From assembly GCF_018417535.1 (NCBI RefSeq), contig NZ_CP070978.1, forward strand, positions 124,001-188,000: a stretch of 64,000 nucleotides of DNA, in the 5' to 3' direction. The stretch is from Burkholderia pyrrocinia. Its GTDB lineage: Bacteria > Pseudomonadota > Gammaproteobacteria > Burkholderiales > Burkholderiaceae. The notes beneath the pieces are model-generated. The model made no database searches, was not told where the DNA came from, and worked only from the letters and a program-made list of their open reading frames with translations. The position numbers and the translations under genes were made by a program. Each line of letters begins with the position of its first letter. The first letter of the stretch is position 1. This document shows, piece by piece, positions 42,958 to 51,131 of the stretch.

Positions 42958-43272
42958 GACAGGCTCCAGAGAGGAAGCGCGTCGCAGCGGGCCGCTCGAA
43001 TGGCAGTCCGTCAACGCTGCGGTGCTGTATGCGTAAACGGCAAAACCATCGGACCTCTTGAATGAAAAAGCGGAAATGACGGGAATAAGCAAACAGCGCC
43101 GTATTCCTTCAATCAATTTATCTCAAATTTGAGCGGCCGCAAGCTCGGGTAATGCCGGTGTAGTAAACCAGAGGGGCGGCCGCCGGCGGCCGCCGGCGGA
43201 TGCCGGTTGTTGCGGGTGAATCGTTGCGGAGTCAACGAGTCGGTCGTGCCGCGAATCGTCGTTCGCCAAAAG

Positions 43273-43306
43273 AAAACGGCCGCTCGTGATGACGAGCGGC
43301 CGTTTT
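43273..43306. terminator. Strong bidirectional terminator
   Basis: AAAACGGCCGCTCGT (43273-43287) pairs perfectly with ACGAGCGGCCGTTTT (43292-43306) around a four-base loop, a 15-base stem ending in a T-run in either direction. It lies 33 bases after the stop of the GlsB-type gene and is its terminator. Confidence 0.85.
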
Positions 43307-43338
43307 GCGTGGTGCGGTGGTGTGGTGTGGCGGTACGA

Positions 43339-43593
43339 TCAGGCCATGCGCTTGCGCACCGCGCCGACGACTATCAGCAGCACGATCGCGCCGATGATCG
43401 ACGCGATCCAGCCCGCGCCCTGGCCCGGCGCATACCAGCCGGCGACGCGGCCGACATAGCCGGCGACCAGCGAGCCGACGACGCCGAGCACGATGGTCAT
43501 CAGGATGCCCATCTTGTCGTCGCCGGGCTTGAGCGCGCGGGCGAGGAGGCCGACGATGAGCCCGACGACCAGGGTTTCGATGAATTGCAGCAT
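43339..43593 (-). CDS. GlsB/YeaQ/YmgE-family stress membrane protein
   Basis: An 84-residue protein with three hydrophobic segments: VVGLIVGLLARAL, GILMTIVLGVVGSLVAGYVG and GWIASIIGAIVLLIVVGAV. The G-x-x-x-G-rich pattern with a conserved LKPGDDKMG loop is the transglycosylase-associated/GlsB family, induced by envelope or acid stress. A separate gene with its own terminator downstream. Confidence 0.9.
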   Translation of the reverse strand: MLQFIETLVVGLIVGLLARALKPGDDKMGILMTIVLGVVGSLVAGYVGRVAGWYAPGQGAGWIASIIGAIVLLIVVGAVRKRMA

Positions 43594-43722
43594 GAACGCC
43601 TCCCTATTGCTGTTGATCTGTTGACGAAAGGAAATTGACCCGTGCGGCGCACAAGGGTTCCATGCGGCGGCAAGCCGTCGCGTGGCGTGGCGAGTATCGC
43701 ATGGCGGCGCGACGTGCAGATG

Positions 43723-44499
43723 TCACGCGGCCGGCGCGCCCGGCACCGGCTCCAGGCGGCGGTAGCCTTCGGTCGCCTGCAGCAGCGTGCGCGTGTAGTC
43801 GCGCGCGACCTGCCCGGCGCGAACGTCCTCGACCCGAAGCTGCTCGACGATCTCGCCATGCTGCATCACGGCGACGCGCTGGCACAGGAAGCCGATCACC
43901 GCGAGGTTGTGGCTGACGAGGATCATCGTCAGGTTGCGCTCGCGATGCAGGCGGCGCAGCAGGTTCAGGATCTCGGCCTGCACGGATACGTCGAGCGCGG
44001 ACGTCGGCTCGTCGAGCAGCAGCACGCGCGGCTCGACGATCAGCGCCCGCGCGATCGCGACGCGCTGCCGCTGGCCGCCCGACAACTGGTGCGGATAGCG
44101 GAAGCGGAACGTGGGGCCGAGGCCAACCTCGGCCAGCGCGCGGGCGATCCGCGCGTCGGCGTCGCCGATCGCGTGGATCGACAGCGGTTCGCGCAGCGTC
44201 TGGTCGACCGTGAAGCGCGGATGCAGCGACGCGTACGGATCCTGGAACACCATCTGCACGTGACGGCGGAACGCACGGTCGGGCGTGCCGCCGACCGTCC
44301 GGCCGTCGATCGACAGGCTGCCGGACGCGAGCGGCACGAGGCCCGTCAGCGCGCGCAGCAGCGTCGACTTGCCGGAGCCCGATTCGCCGACGAGCCCGAA
44401 CACCTCGCCGTCGCGCACCGAGAAGCTCGCGTCGCGCACGGCGTCGACGTGACCCGTGCGGGTCGGGAAACGGATCGATGCGTGATCGACGTCGATCAT
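43723..44499 (-). CDS. ddpF: Peptide ABC transporter ATPase, DdpF-like
   Basis: A 258-residue ATPase. Walker A GESGSGKST, Q-loop VFQDPYASLHPRF, signature LSGGQRQRVAIARAL, Walker B LLLDEPTSALD and the SHNLAVIGFLC H-loop are all intact. It is the last gene of a seven-gene set whose order (X-A-B-C-D-F) matches the D-Ala-D-Ala dipeptide import operon of enterics. Its start overlaps the stop of the D subunit by four bases (ATGA at 44496-44499). The usual oligopeptide C-terminal extension is short here. Confidence 0.88.
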   Translation of the reverse strand: MIDVDHASIRFPTRTGHVDAVRDASFSVRDGEVFGLVGESGSGKSTLLRALTGLVPLASGSLSIDGRTVGGTPDRAFRRHVQMVFQDPYASLHPRFTVDQTLREPLSIHAIGDADARIARALAEVGLGPTFRFRYPHQLSGGQRQRVAIARALIVEPRVLLLDEPTSALDVSVQAEILNLLRRLHRERNLTMILVSHNLAVIGFLCQRVAVMQHGEIVEQLRVEDVRAGQVARDYTRTLLQATEGYRRLEPVPGAPAA

Positions 44500-45422
44500 C
44501 GTGCAGCCTCCTGGCGATCGGCGGGGGTGGACGCAGGCGGCGCGGGATCGAGCCAGGCCGGATCGCGCCGCAGCACCGGCAGTTCGTCCGGCGGGTTCGC
44601 GAGCGGCGGGTTCGCCGCGAGCAGCCCGCGCGTGTACGGATGCGTCGCGTTGCGCAGGTCGCGCGCGGCGCAGGTTTCGACTACGCGGCCCGCATACATC
44701 ACCGCGACGCGATCGCAGAACGACATCACCAGCGGCAGGTCGTGGCTGATGAACATCAGGCCGGTGCCGTACCGCGCGATCATCGCGTCGAGCACCGCGA
44801 GCACCTGCATCGAGACCGCGACGTCGAGCGCGGACGTCGGTTCGTCGGCGATCAGCAGGCGCGGGCCGGTCGATACCATCATCGCGATCATCACGCGCTG
44901 GCCCATGCCGCCCGACAGCTCGTGCGGATACGCATCGGCGACGCGCGCCGGGTCGCGGATCTGCACGGCCGCGAGTGCGTCGACGATCCGTTCGCGCAGC
45001 GCGCGGCCGCGCAACCCGGGCTCGTGCAGCCGGAACGCTTCGCCCATCTGCTTCGCGACCGTCATCACCGGGTTCAGCGAATACTTCGGGTCCTGCAGGA
45101 TCATGCCCATCTGGCTGCCGCACAGCCGCCGGCGTTCGCGCGGCGACATCGCGAGCAGGTCGTGCCCGGCGAAGCGCATCGTGCGCGCCGACCAGCGCGC
45201 GGCGTCAGGCAGCAGGCCGAGCAGCGCGCGGCCCGTCAGCGACTTGCCGGAACCCGATTCGCCGACGATGCCGAGCCGTTCGCCGGGCGCGAGCGTCAGC
45301 GACAGGTCGCGCACGGCATCGGACACGACGCCGTCGTGCCCGCGAAAGCCGATCTTCAGCCCGTCGATCTCGCAGAGCGGCGCGGGCGTGGTGGCGGAAT
45401 TGATCGGCATGTCACGCTCCAT
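44496..45422 (-). CDS. ddpD: Peptide ABC transporter ATPase, DdpD-like
   Basis: A 308-residue ATPase partner with Walker A GESGSGKSLTGRALLG, Q-loop ILQDPKYSLNP, signature SGGMGQRVMIAMM and Walker B LLIADEPTSALD. It has the C-terminal oligopeptide/dipeptide extension ending near ATHPYTRGLLAANPPLANPP, found in Dpp/Opp ATPases. Translation probably starts at 45422 (MERDMPI) or residue 5 (MPINS, 45410). The gene overlaps the C permease gene by 11 bases and the F gene by 4, so the permease and ATPases are coupled. Confidence 0.88.
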   Translation of the reverse strand: MERDMPINSATTPAPLCEIDGLKIGFRGHDGVVSDAVRDLSLTLAPGERLGIVGESGSGKSLTGRALLGLLPDAARWSARTMRFAGHDLLAMSPRERRRLCGSQMGMILQDPKYSLNPVMTVAKQMGEAFRLHEPGLRGRALRERIVDALAAVQIRDPARVADAYPHELSGGMGQRVMIAMMVSTGPRLLIADEPTSALDVAVSMQVLAVLDAMIARYGTGLMFISHDLPLVMSFCDRVAVMYAGRVVETCAARDLRNATHPYTRGLLAANPPLANPPDELPVLRRDPAWLDPAPPASTPADRQEAAR

Positions 45423-46326
45423 GGCGGGGATCGAAGACGTCGCGCAGCCCGTCGCCGAGCAGGTTGAACGCGAGGCTCACGAGCAGGATCGCGATGCCGG
45501 GCAGCGTCGCGACCCACCACGCGTCGAGCAGCACGTTGCGGCCCGACGCGACCATGAAGCCCCACTCGGGGCTCGGCGGCTGCGCGCCGAGGCCGAGGAA
45601 GCCGAGGCCCGCGACGGTCAGGATGATGCCTGCCATGTCGAGCGTCGCGCGCACGATCACCGACGACATGCACAGCGGCACGATGTAGCGCAGCAGGATG
45701 CGCGGGCCCGACGCGCCTTGCAAGCGCGCGGCATGGATGTAGTCGGCCTGCGCGATGCGGATCGTCTCCGCGCGCGCGAGCCGCGCATACGCGGGCCATG
45801 CGGTGATCGAGATCGCGACCACCGCGTTGATCACGCCGGGCCCGAGCGCGGCCGCGAATGCGAGCGCGAGCACGATCTTCGGGAACGCGAGCGCGACGTC
45901 GGTGATGCGCATCAGCACGCTGTCGACGAAGCCGCCGCAATAGCCGGCCGTCGTGCCGATCAGCAGGCCGATCGGCACGACGATCACGACGACGAGCAGC
46001 GCGATGCCGAGCGTAAGGCGCGAGCCGTCGATCAGCCGCGAGAGGATGTCGCGGCCGAGCTGGTCGGTGCCGAACCAGTGCGACGGCGAGCCGGGCGGCA
46101 GCAGGCGGTCGGACAGCACCTGGCGCAGCGGATCGTGCGGCATGATCAGCGGGCCGACGATCGCGACGACGATCAGCGCGACGAGGATCGCGAGCCCGAA
46201 CAGGTTGAGCGGATTCGTGGCGAAACGGCGCCAGCGCCGGTACGCGAGGCCGAGCGCGGCCTGCGAGCGCGACGCGGGCGCATCGGACAGCAGCCACGCG
46301 CGCAGTGGGAGGTGCTCGGCGTTCAT
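45412..46326 (-). CDS. ddpC: Peptide ABC transporter permease, DdpC-like
   Basis: A 304-residue inner-membrane permease with a cytoplasmic N-terminus and six helices. The N-terminal OppC-type segment (NPLNLFGLAILVALIVVAIVG), HWFGTDQLGRDILSRLIDGSR and the EAA loop, around RAETIRIAQADYIHAARLQGAS, are typical of the OppC/DppC family. It should pair with the B permease and contact the D/F ATPases. It overlaps the D gene by 11 bases; the gap to the B gene is 66 bases. Confidence 0.9.
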   Translation of the reverse strand: MNAEHLPLRAWLLSDAPASRSQAALGLAYRRWRRFATNPLNLFGLAILVALIVVAIVGPLIMPHDPLRQVLSDRLLPPGSPSHWFGTDQLGRDILSRLIDGSRLTLGIALLVVVIVVPIGLLIGTTAGYCGGFVDSVLMRITDVALAFPKIVLALAFAAALGPGVINAVVAISITAWPAYARLARAETIRIAQADYIHAARLQGASGPRILLRYIVPLCMSSVIVRATLDMAGIILTVAGLGFLGLGAQPPSPEWGFMVASGRNVLLDAWWVATLPGIAILLVSLAFNLLGDGLRDVFDPRHGA

Positions 46327-46392
46327 GATCGGACGACCTTCGGCATGGACGATGAAAGAAGCGGGTGGGAGGTGGTCATGTCGGGGCGGCCC

Positions 46393-47463
46393 TCAGCGCG
46401 CACGCGGATCGAACACGCGGTATAGCGCGTCGGTCAGCAGGTTGACGGTGATGAACATCGCGCCGATCACGAGCGTCGCGCCGAGCACCGCGTTCATGTC
46501 GGCGTTCAGCAGCGCGCCGGTCAGGTACGAGCCGAGCCCCGGCCACGCGAACACGATCTCGGTCAGCACCGAGCCTTCGAGCAGGTTGCTGTACGTGAGC
46601 GCGATCACGGTCAAGAGCGGCACCGCGATGTTGCCGAACGCATGCCGCCAGATCACGCGGCGCTCGGACAAGCCCTTCGCGCGTGCGGTGACGATGTATT
46701 CCTGGCTCAACTGGTCGAGCATGAACGAGCGCGTCATGCGGCTGAGATACGCGACCGAGTAGTAGCCGAGGATCGCGGCCGGCAGCGCGATATGCGACAC
46801 CGCGTTGCGGAACACGTCCCACTCGCCCGCGAGCGCCGCGTCGATCAGCAGGCTGCCGGTGCGCGGATCGACCATCCCGTCGTACACGGGATCGAGCCGG
46901 CCGGGCCCGCCGACCCAGTGCAGCCGCGCGTAGAACAGCAGCAACCCCATCAGCCCGAGCCAGAACACCGGCACCGAATTGCCGATCAGCCCGACGAAGC
47001 GCGCGATGTGATCGATCGGCCGGTTGTGCTTCACGGCGGCCGCGACGCCGAGCGGCACGCCGATCGCGATGCCGATCAGCGTCGCGATCGTCGCCAGTTC
47101 GAGCGTGGCCGGGAACACGCGCTTGATGTCGTCGAGCACGGGGTTCGCCGTCAGCAGCGACACGCCGAGATTGCCGTGCAGCACGTCGCGCGCGTAGATC
47201 AGGAATTGCGTGACGAGCGGCTTGTCGAGCCCGAGCGCGATGCGTTCGGCCGCGTACGCGTCGGCCGACGCGCGATCGCCGAGGATCGCGAGCACGGGAT
47301 CGATCGGCACCTTGCGGCCGATCACGAAGGTCAGCGCGAGCAGCCCCGCGAACGTGACGGCGAGCGTGAGCGCCCAGCGCAGCACGCGCAGTGCCCAGCG
47401 CACGGCCGGGCGCCGCGCGGGCAGCGTGCGCAGTGCTTCGAGGGAGGAGGCGGGAGTCGACAT
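46393..47463 (-). CDS. ddpB: Peptide ABC transporter permease, DdpB-like
   Basis: A 356-residue permease. A hydrophobic signal-anchor-like helix (LTLAVTFAGLLALTFVIGRKVP) is followed by the periplasmic loop PIDPVLAILGDRASADAYAA, typical of DppB, and five more helices. The EAA motif is in RSFMLDQLSQEYIVTARAKGLSERRVIWRHAFGN. The GSVLTEIVFAWPGLGSYL segment is a DppB hallmark. Only ten bases separate it from the binding-protein gene upstream, indicating one operon. Confidence 0.9.
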   Translation of the reverse strand: MSTPASSLEALRTLPARRPAVRWALRVLRWALTLAVTFAGLLALTFVIGRKVPIDPVLAILGDRASADAYAAERIALGLDKPLVTQFLIYARDVLHGNLGVSLLTANPVLDDIKRVFPATLELATIATLIGIAIGVPLGVAAAVKHNRPIDHIARFVGLIGNSVPVFWLGLMGLLLFYARLHWVGGPGRLDPVYDGMVDPRTGSLLIDAALAGEWDVFRNAVSHIALPAAILGYYSVAYLSRMTRSFMLDQLSQEYIVTARAKGLSERRVIWRHAFGNIAVPLLTVIALTYSNLLEGSVLTEIVFAWPGLGSYLTGALLNADMNAVLGATLVIGAMFITVNLLTDALYRVFDPRAR

Positions 47464-47473
47464 GCGGCGAATC

Positions 47474-49075
47474 TTATTGCTTCTTCAGGTTACGGTACGA
47501 CACGAGATCGTTGATCGGGCCGACTTCGAGCCCGCTCACGCCGGGCCGCGTCGCGACCTGCGCGACTTTTTCGAACATGATCACGAACGGCGAGTGCGCG
47601 AGGACTTCCTTCTGCATCGCCTGGTAGCGCTGCGCGCGTTTCGCGGCGGTCGGTTCGGCGAGCGCGGTGTCGGTTTCCTTCGTGAGCTGCGGGATGTCCC
47701 AGCTGTTGCGCCAGGCCAGCATTTTATAGCTCGACTTGTCGGAGTTGTCCGGATTCCACGCGAAACCCTGCGCGTTGCTGTGCGGGTCGATGTAATCGGC
47801 CGACCATTCGCCGATGTAGATGTCGTGCTGGCGCGCGCGGTATTTCGCGAGCGTCTGCTTGTTGTCGCCGGGGATCAGCTGCACCTTGATGCCGGCCTGC
47901 GCGAAGTTCGCCTGCACGGCCTGCGCGATCTCCGTGTACGGGTAGTCGTTGCGCACGTCCATCGTCACCGAAAAGCCGTCGGGCACGCCGGCCTTCGCGA
48001 GCAGCGCCTTCGCCTTCGCGACGTCGAGCTTGTACGGATTCGTGTTCAGCGTGCCGAGGAAGCCTTCGGGCAGGAAGGCCTGGTGCACCTTGTAAGTTGT
48101 CTTCACGACATTGCCCTGGATGCCGGCATAGTCGACGAGCCACTTCAGCGCTTCCTGCACGTCGGGCTTCGCAAGCGTCGGGTTCTTCGTGTTCAGGCCG
48201 AGATACAGCAGCGTCGCCTGTGGCGATGCCGCGACCTTCGCCTTGCCGGATTTCACGACCGACGCCAGATCGTCGGGGCTCAGGTCGCGCGCGGCGTCGA
48301 CGTCGCCGTTCTCCAGCAGCAGGCGCTGGCTCGCGGCTTCGTGCACATGGCGCAGCACGATGCGCTTCATCGCGAGCGGCAGCCGGTAGCCGTCGAAGCG
48401 CTGCAGCACGATGCTGTCGCCGGCGGCCCACTTGACCAGCCTGTACGCGCCGGAGCCGGCCTCGTTGGTCTTCAGCCACGCATTGCCGAAGTCGTTGCCT
48501 TGCTGGTGCGACAGCAGCAGCTTCTTGTCCAGCACCGACGCGGGCCACGAGCCGAGCACGTTCAGCACGAAGGTGGGTGCGTACTTGTGGTCGGTCGTGA
48601 CCGACACGGTCAGGTCGTCGAGCTTCTTCACGTTCGCCACGACGTTCGCCTTCGTGAGGCCGATGCCGGTCAGCACGGCGGCCGGGCCCTTGTCGAGCAG
48701 CACCGCGCGCTGGATCGACCACGCGACGTCGTCGGCCGTCAGCGGGTTGCCCGAATGGAACTTGAGGCCGGCGCGCAGCTTGAACGTATAGGTCAGCCCG
48801 TCGGTGCTCACCGTCCACGACTGCGCGACATCGCCGTTGAATTTCGACGGATCGCGCAGGTCGACGCGCACGAGCCGGTCGTACGTGTTCGCGACGTATT
48901 CCTCCGGCACCAGCTCGTAGATCTCGCCCGGGTCGAGCGTCGTGAATTCGTCGAGCAGCGTGGCCATCACGAACAGGTCCTTCGGCGTCTCCGCGTGCGC
49001 GGCGCAAAGCGGAACGGCGGCGAGCACGGACGCGGCGGCCAGCGCCGCGACAATCCGGGATGTCAGGGGTTTCAT
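47474..49075 (-). CDS. ddpA: Dipeptide ABC transporter substrate-binding protein, DdpA-like
   Basis: A 533-residue periplasmic protein of the SBP_bac_5 (DppA/OppA) family. The signal peptide is MKPLTSRIVAALAAASVLAA with cleavage after AAHA. Family features: LDPGEIYELVPEEYVANTYDRLV, TYTFKLRAGLKFHSGNPLTADDVAWS and DYPYTEIAQAVQANFAQAGIKVQL. With DdpX directly upstream, D-Ala-D-Ala or a related D,D-dipeptide is the likely ligand. A close paralogue lies at 55287-56876; by eye they share well over half their residues. Confidence 0.9.
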   Translation of the reverse strand: MKPLTSRIVAALAAASVLAAVPLCAAHAETPKDLFVMATLLDEFTTLDPGEIYELVPEEYVANTYDRLVRVDLRDPSKFNGDVAQSWTVSTDGLTYTFKLRAGLKFHSGNPLTADDVAWSIQRAVLLDKGPAAVLTGIGLTKANVVANVKKLDDLTVSVTTDHKYAPTFVLNVLGSWPASVLDKKLLLSHQQGNDFGNAWLKTNEAGSGAYRLVKWAAGDSIVLQRFDGYRLPLAMKRIVLRHVHEAASQRLLLENGDVDAARDLSPDDLASVVKSGKAKVAASPQATLLYLGLNTKNPTLAKPDVQEALKWLVDYAGIQGNVVKTTYKVHQAFLPEGFLGTLNTNPYKLDVAKAKALLAKAGVPDGFSVTMDVRNDYPYTEIAQAVQANFAQAGIKVQLIPGDNKQTLAKYRARQHDIYIGEWSADYIDPHSNAQGFAWNPDNSDKSSYKMLAWRNSWDIPQLTKETDTALAEPTAAKRAQRYQAMQKEVLAHSPFVIMFEKVAQVATRPGVSGLEVGPINDLVSYRNLKKQ

Positions 49076-49136
49076 GTGCGCTCCATCGTGAGGTGAACGT
49101 GCAAAAAGTGAACGTAAAACGGCAACGGGACATGCA

Positions 49137-49700
49137 TCACATCAGGCGCCACGGGCCGCTCGCCGCGTTGTCGATCTGCGGCAACGCGCGCGAGCCGGGC
49201 AGTTCGTAGTGCCACCATTCGCTGTCGATGTGCGCGAAGCCGGCCGCGTGCATCACGCCGAGCAGCAGCAGGCGGTTGCGTTGCACGGCGTCGGGCAGCC
49301 CCGCGTGGAAGTGGCCGGACGCGGCGACCATCTCGTCGAAGCCCGTGCCCATGTCGAGCGGCTCGCCGTTCGCGCCGACGAGCGTCAGGTCGAGCGCGGT
49401 GCCGCGGCTGTGATTCGAGCCGCGGCCGAGATCGGCGACGAAGTTCGGATCGGACAGGAAATCCCACAGCACCTGCTGCGCCTGCGGCGGCCGGTACGCG
49501 TCGTAGATGCGCAGCGTGAAGCCGGCCTGCGCGGCGACGTCCACCGCGCGGCGCAGCGCGGCCTCGGCCGGCTCCAGCAGCAGGCAGTGCGCGCGGCGGT
49601 AGATCGGCTTGCCGGTCAGGTTGCGGTCGGTCGCGTAGACGAGATCGAGGTCGACGCGATGCGTGGCGGGTGTGATTTCGACGAGGCGGTGGTCGTTCAT
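49137..49700 (-). CDS. ddpX: D-alanyl-D-alanine dipeptidase (VanX/DdpX family)
   Basis: A 187-residue zinc dipeptidase. VanX-family residues are in place: the SxHxxGxAxD motif NHSRGTALD (H97, D104), the ExxWH motif EWWH (E161, H164) as zinc ligands and base, and the substrate-contact Arg in YDAYRPP (R70). It cleaves D-Ala-D-Ala. There is no signal peptide, so it acts in the cytoplasm on imported dipeptide, returning D-alanine for reuse. It is the first enzyme gene of the operon, 61 bases before ddpA. Confidence 0.9.
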   Translation of the reverse strand: MNDHRLVEITPATHRVDLDLVYATDRNLTGKPIYRRAHCLLLEPAEAALRRAVDVAAQAGFTLRIYDAYRPPQAQQVLWDFLSDPNFVADLGRGSNHSRGTALDLTLVGANGEPLDMGTGFDEMVAASGHFHAGLPDAVQRNRLLLLGVMHAAGFAHIDSEWWHYELPGSRALPQIDNAASGPWRLM

Positions 49701-49727
49701 CGGCGGTTCAGGTTCGCTCGGGCTCGC

Positions 49728-50609
49728 TCAGGATTCGAATTGGTCGAACGTGTGCTGCAGTTCGCGGTTGCGCGCGACGCGCCGGTCGATCGCGGGGCCG
49801 AGGCGGTCGACGACGGCCGTGATCAGCAGGTTGAACAGGCAGGTGAGCGGCGCGAGCGAATCCCAGAACTGGCCGACGTCGGTCTTCACCTGCAGCAGGT
49901 CGGCCGGCCATTCGCGCGCCCACGGGCACGAGAGATCGGTGACCAGCGCGAACGGCTGCCCGCGCTCGGCGGCCGCCTGGCAATAGCGGCGCGCGCTGCG
50001 CGAATACGCGCGCGTGTCGGTGACGATGCAGTACGGCCGCTCGAATTCGGAGTTCAGCGAATCGACATACGAGCCCGACTGGCCGTCGGAATAGAACACG
50101 CGCGGGCGCAGGTATTCGAGGTAGCTGCTGAACGCGTTGCTGATTCCGCGCGTCGACTGGATGCCGAGGATGAACACGGCATCGGCATGCGCGACGCGGT
50201 CGGCGACCTGCGCGAACACGGGGCCTTCGGCGAGCCGGTACACGTGGCGGATCGCATCGAGCTCGCGTTCGAGCGACGACACGAGCGTGCCGTCGCGGGC
50301 GCTGCCGTTGCCTTCGGCCGGTTGCGTGCCGGCGACGCGGCGGTATTCGTCGAGCCGGTCGGTGATCATCCACGGGCGATCGCCGCCGCCGCGCAGCTCG
50401 CGTTTCAGGTCGTCGAGATTGCGGTAGCCGACGCTGCGCAGGAAGCGCCCGACCGAGATGCCGCTCGTGCCGGCCTGCTGCGCGATCTGGTCGGCCGTCT
50501 CGAGCCCGAGCCGGTCGAGGTTCGCAAGCATGTAGCTCGCGATGCGCTTCGCGGTCGGCGTCAGCTCGGCATAGCGGGATTCGACGGCAAGGGCGAATGC
50601 GCAGGTCAT
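49728..50609 (-). CDS. MurR/RpiR-family regulator with SIS domain
   Basis: A 293-residue regulator. The N-terminal HTH_6 domain is YAELTPTAKRIASYMLANLDRLGLETADQIAQQAGTS, split as YAELTPTAKRIASYML and TADQIAQQAGTSGISVGRFL. The C-terminal SIS fold (from about 120; FILGIQSTRGISNAFSSYLEY) would bind an amino sugar or related ligand. It is 27 bases before ddpX on the same strand, so it is very likely the operon's regulator. MurR-type proteins respond to peptidoglycan breakdown products, consistent with a D-Ala-D-Ala transport system. An inverted repeat lies just upstream of its start. Confidence 0.88.
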   Translation of the reverse strand: MTCAFALAVESRYAELTPTAKRIASYMLANLDRLGLETADQIAQQAGTSGISVGRFLRSVGYRNLDDLKRELRGGGDRPWMITDRLDEYRRVAGTQPAEGNGSARDGTLVSSLERELDAIRHVYRLAEGPVFAQVADRVAHADAVFILGIQSTRGISNAFSSYLEYLRPRVFYSDGQSGSYVDSLNSEFERPYCIVTDTRAYSRSARRYCQAAAERGQPFALVTDLSCPWAREWPADLLQVKTDVGQFWDSLAPLTCLFNLLITAVVDRLGPAIDRRVARNRELQHTFDQFES

Positions 50610-50613
50610 CGGC

Positions 50614-50658
50614 TGTTAGATCGTTGTCGTCTGATGATCGAATGTCATCCATCTAACA
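50614..50658. promoter_or_regulatory. Inverted repeat upstream of the RpiR-type regulator
   Basis: TGTTAGAT (50614-50621) and ATCTAACA (50651-50658) are perfect inverted arms with a 29-base gap, beginning five bases before the regulator's start codon. The arms are 37 bases centre to centre, too far apart for one simple dimer site, but suited to tetrameric SIS-domain regulators binding two half-sites. The remaining 50659-51131 contains AT-rich promoter-like DNA (50940-51110) and no gene. Confidence 0.5.
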
Positions 50659-51131
50659 AAGCCAAAATCATTCGCGCCAGCGGATAAAAACTATGGTGTG
50701 AGGATAGGTGATAGGGTCGAAAACGCGTTCGTGGACCGGGTGGTGGTGTGCAAGGAAGCGCTTCATGTCTGTCAGGCATATTTTGCGTTTATGCCTGTGA
50801 GGAATAATTTGCGTTTATCCGTGTCGTTGCGTGTCTCGATCTCCTCTCGTCGCCATTCGAGGCATCACGACCGGGCGCGGTCGCATTTCCGCATTCACCG
50901 GACCTGATCCACTCGCCGGCATCTGCCTCAACGCGGCACCTCGCTGCACCGCAATAATTACAAAATTAAAGTCGATCAGATTAAGTCATTAATTCAGGTT
51001 AATAATTCATTTAATTTTTGCGAAGTTTTGGATTTAACTTGCGTCACGGGATGTTCGATTTTCGATAATCCGAAAAGCGGCAAGTATTCCGTAATTGGAA
51101 TTCGCTCAATCGCAAGAATGAAGAGGAAATC

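Noticed and set aside
43173..43200. Repeated GGCGGCCGCCGG as a tandem repeat array
   Set aside because: Only about two copies of a low-complexity GC-rich unit; not a meaningful repeat.
43642..46425. Plus-strand open frame of about 927 residues
   Set aside because: It runs antisense through three well-conserved ABC transporter genes and shows no coherent protein features.
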